Assembly (NCBI GenBank): GCA_963748295.1
Contig: CAVVIH010000008.1
Span: forward strand, 248,001-312,000
Origin: CAVVIH01 sp963748295
Lineage (GTDB): Bacteria; Acidobacteriota; Vicinamibacteria; Vicinamibacterales; 2-12-FULL-66-21
Length of the DNA stretch: 64,000 bases
Direction of reading: 5' to 3'
Part shown: positions 61,848 through 64,000 of the stretch, one piece after another
Numbering within the stretch: the stretch's first letter is position 1
Layout: each line of letters opens with the position of its first letter
Notes under the pieces: generated by a model
Seen by the model: the letters and a program-made list of their open reading frames with translations, nothing else
Database searches by the model: none
Told to the model about the DNA's origin: nothing
Translations under genes and position numbers: made by a program

Positions 61848-63104
61848 ATGCGAATCATCTCCTCGTCCAACACGCGTGCCGTGGCAGCGCTGCTCGACCG
61901 ACGGCCGCGCCGGGATCCGGCGCTCCTGCGGCGCGTCGCGCGGATCGTCGATCGCGTGCGGCGTGGCGGCGATCGCGAGCTGCTCTCGTATGCACGGCGT
62001 CTGGACGGACTGCGTCAACCCCTTGAAGTGACGCGAGAGGAGATCGAAACTGGCGCCTCGCAGGTGCCGGCAAACGTCCGGCGCGCGATTCGTGCCGCGG
62101 CGAGGAACATCCGGACCGTCGCCCGGCGGCAGGTGCCAGCCGCGTGGTCGGTGTCGCCGGTCGACGGCGTCTCCATCGCGCAGAGAGTCGTCCCGCTCGA
62201 CATCGTTGGTTGCTACGTGCCAGGCGGGCGGTATCCGCTGCCCTCTTCCCTGCTGATGACGGCGCTGCCTGCAAGCGTCGCCGGGGTCAAGACGATCGTG
62301 GCGGTCTGTCCGCGTCCTGCGCCGGTGGTCCTGGCTGCCGCGCTCGAGGCGGGCGTGACGAGACTGTTCCGAATCGGCGGGGCGCAGGCGATCGCGGCGC
62401 TGGCGTACGGCACTCGCACGATCCCGCGGGTCGACAAGATCGTCGGCCCCGGCAACGCCTGGGTGGCCGGCGCGAAGGCGCTGGTCGCGGCCGATTGCGC
62501 GATCGACTTCTTCGCCGGCCCCAGTGAGATCGCCATCGTCTCGACCGGTGGGCGGGCGTCATGGATTGCCGCCGATCTGCTGGCGCAGGCGGAACACGAT
62601 CCGGACGCGCGCGCGATCCTCATCACGCCGTCCAGAAGGCTGGCCACCGCGGTGGCGCGCGAGCTGCGGCGTCAGATGCCGGCACTAGGTCCTGCGCGGC
62701 AGGCACTGGCGCGGAATGGCGGGATCGTCGTCACGAAATCCCTCGACGAGGCGGTCGGTTTGATCGAGCGGCTGGCCCCCGAGCATGCGGTCTGTGATAG
62801 CAGCGCGGTCGCCTCGCGTCTGACGCGCGCGGGCACAGTCTTCGTCGGCAGCAACAGCGCCCAGGCGTGCGGCGACTACGCGACCGGATCGAATCACGTC
62901 CTTCCCACCATGGGCGCCGCGGCGTCACGCGGGGGCTTGAGCGCGGCCGACTTCGTTCGCATCTCGACGGTTCAGACGATCACCGCCGGCGGGCTGCGGG
63001 CGATCGCGCCGGCTGCTATCACGCTCGCCGAGGCCGAAGGCCTCACGGCCCACGCCGCGTCGATCGCGATCCGCGTCGCGCGCGGGCCAAACAGACGGAA
63101 CTGA
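61848..63104 (+). CDS. Histidinol dehydrogenase
   Basis: HisD oxidises histidinol to histidine in two NAD-dependent steps. The 418-residue zinc enzyme has IVGCYVPGGRYPLPSSLLMT, RIGGAQAIAALAYGT, DKIVGPGNAWVAGAK, DFFAGPSEIAIV, AQAEHDPDARAIL (zinc-binding Gln/His) and APEHAV with the catalytic Glu/His pair. The N-terminal part is Arg-rich but aligned with the family. ATG 61848 immediately follows the hisG stop with no gap. Confidence 0.94.
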   Translation: MRIISSSNTRAVAALLDRRPRRDPALLRRVARIVDRVRRGGDRELLSYARRLDGLRQPLEVTREEIETGASQVPANVRRAIRAAARNIRTVARRQVPAAWSVSPVDGVSIAQRVVPLDIVGCYVPGGRYPLPSSLLMTALPASVAGVKTIVAVCPRPAPVVLAAALEAGVTRLFRIGGAQAIAALAYGTRTIPRVDKIVGPGNAWVAGAKALVAADCAIDFFAGPSEIAIVSTGGRASWIAADLLAQAEHDPDARAILITPSRRLATAVARELRRQMPALGPARQALARNGGIVVTKSLDEAVGLIERLAPEHAVCDSSAVASRLTRAGTVFVGSNSAQACGDYATGSNHVLPTMGAAASRGGLSAADFVRISTVQTITAGGLRAIAPAAITLAEAEGLTAHAASIAIRVARGPNRRN

Positions 63105-63113
63105 AGGATCTCA

Positions 63114-64000
63114 TGGCACACGAATACGAACGCGTGTTGACCCCTTCGTCAGGGTTGCGGCTGCACCTCAACGAGAACACCGCCGGCTGCTCCCCACGCG
63201 TGCTCGACGCGTTGCGAACGCTGACCCGCGAGAACGCCGCGTTCTACCCCGACTACGAGGAGACGATCGCGGCCTGCGCGCGACACCTGAAGGTCGAACC
63301 GGACCGCCTGCAGCTGACGAACGGGCTCGATGAGGGCATCCTCGCGTGCTCGGTCGCCGCGATGCGCGGGGCCCCGGGCGCCGCGGAAGCGTTGGTCGTC
63401 GTCCCCGCGTTCGATATGTATGCCGCCTGCGCCGACGCCGCCGGCGCGCGCGTCGTCGAGCTCCGTCATGGCGACGACTGGCAGTTCCCGCTCGAGGGCG
63501 CCTTGCGCGCCGTCGGACCACAAACACGCCTCGTGTTCGTGACGACGCCGAACAATCCGACGGGACGAACGATACCGCGTGAGGCGATCCTGACGCTCGC
63601 GCGTGCCGCCGCCAGCGCGCTGGTGTTCGTGGACGAGGCCTACATCGACTTTGGCGGCGAGAGCATCCTCGACCTCGGCGAGAGCGCCGTTCCGCCCAAT
63701 ATCATCGTTGGACGCACCTTCGCCAAGGCGTACGGCCTCGCCGCGGTGCGCGCAGGCGTGCTGATCGGCAACCCGCAAACCCTCACGCAGGTCAGGCGGA
63801 CGGTCCCGCCGTTCAGCGTCAACATCTTCGCTACCGTTGCGCTCAAAGCGGCGCTCGACGATAACGGCTACTACACGTGGTATCTCGATCAGGTGCGGAC
63901 CTCGAAGGATCTGCTCTACGCCGCACTCGATCGATTGAATGTGCGCTACTGGAGGAGCGACGCGAATTTCGTGTTCGCGGACTTCGGAAATGACGCACGG
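63114..64000 (+). CDS. Histidinol-phosphate aminotransferase, truncated by the window end
   Basis: HisC is a PLP fold-type I enzyme converting imidazole acetol phosphate to histidinol phosphate. The first 295 codons are present and open to the last base. Motifs are LRLHLNENTAGCSPRVLDAL, FYPDYEETIAACARHL, VVPAFDMYAACADAAGAR, FVTTPNNPTGRTIPREAI, FVDEAYIDFGG and RTFAKAYGLAAVRAGVLIGN with the Schiff-base lysine. ATG 63114 follows hisD by nine bases with GAAGGAT upstream. The missing C-terminus should be about 60 residues. Confidence 0.92.

Overview
The window is high-GC DNA with very short intergenic gaps. Its gene content fits a soil-type Acidobacteriota genome, and a Vicinamibacteria-like lineage is my inference from family composition, not from a marker gene. 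Supporting signs are acidobacterial-style VWA/TPR secreted proteins, a DUF1800/DUF1501 pair, large glycine-rich exported S9 and M14 peptidases, amidohydrolases with signal peptides, and arg/his operons. I saw no rRNA, tRNA, CRISPR array, transposase or phage gene. The sequence carries at least a dozen 1-2 base frame breaks inside otherwise intact genes, several of them in G or C runs. They look like assembly errors, so many genes are given as one locus spanning two or three frames.

Layout. 1-352: degenerate 'ATCCGCGT' repeats and no clear gene. 353-3520: two tandem PYROXD2-like FAD oxidoreductases. 3534-5666: an exported M28 (glutamate carboxypeptidase II-like) peptidase. 5761-12315: three overlapping genes (an unknown exported protein, a VWA protein and a VWA-TPR protein). 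12380-15262: DUF1800 and Tat-exported DUF1501 proteins. 15313-17521: a D-threonine-aldolase-like PLP enzyme, a lone bacterial microcompartment shell protein, a MerR-type regulator and a pterin carbinolamine dehydratase. 17680-24353: a TetR regulator with its palindromic operator, an RND adaptor lipoprotein, and a single ORF that joins the RND pump to a TolC-like channel. 24370-33876: a ThiO-like oxidase, an M14 peptidase, YihY, secreted and outer-membrane proteins and an aromatic amino-acid decarboxylase.

33952-44453 is the arginine block. argR-argG-argH, plus a SixA-like gene, runs left. argC-argB-argD-argA(short)-argJ-argF, plus a quinone-oxidoreductase-like gene, runs right. The two arms meet at a 108-bp AT-rich divergent region with two consensus promoters and candidate ArgR boxes. 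Together they cover the route from glutamate to arginine except carbamoyl phosphate synthesis.

44541-56183 is a peptide-degradation block of three S9 peptidases and three amidohydrolase domains, with convergent pairs separated by inverted-repeat terminators. Then come a structured repeat (56.3 kb), glgX, a gamma-glutamyltransferase and the his operon (hisI-hisG-hisD-hisC, the last cut by the window end). The his operon is preceded by a classic attenuator: a 25-codon leader peptide with six His codons in a seven-codon stretch, an antiterminator helix and an intrinsic terminator.

The most notable items are the RND-TolC fusion ORF, the his attenuator, the orphan microcompartment shell gene, a family of heptamer/octamer tandem repeats at gene ends that form bidirectional terminators, and the branched palindromic repeat at 56.3 kb.
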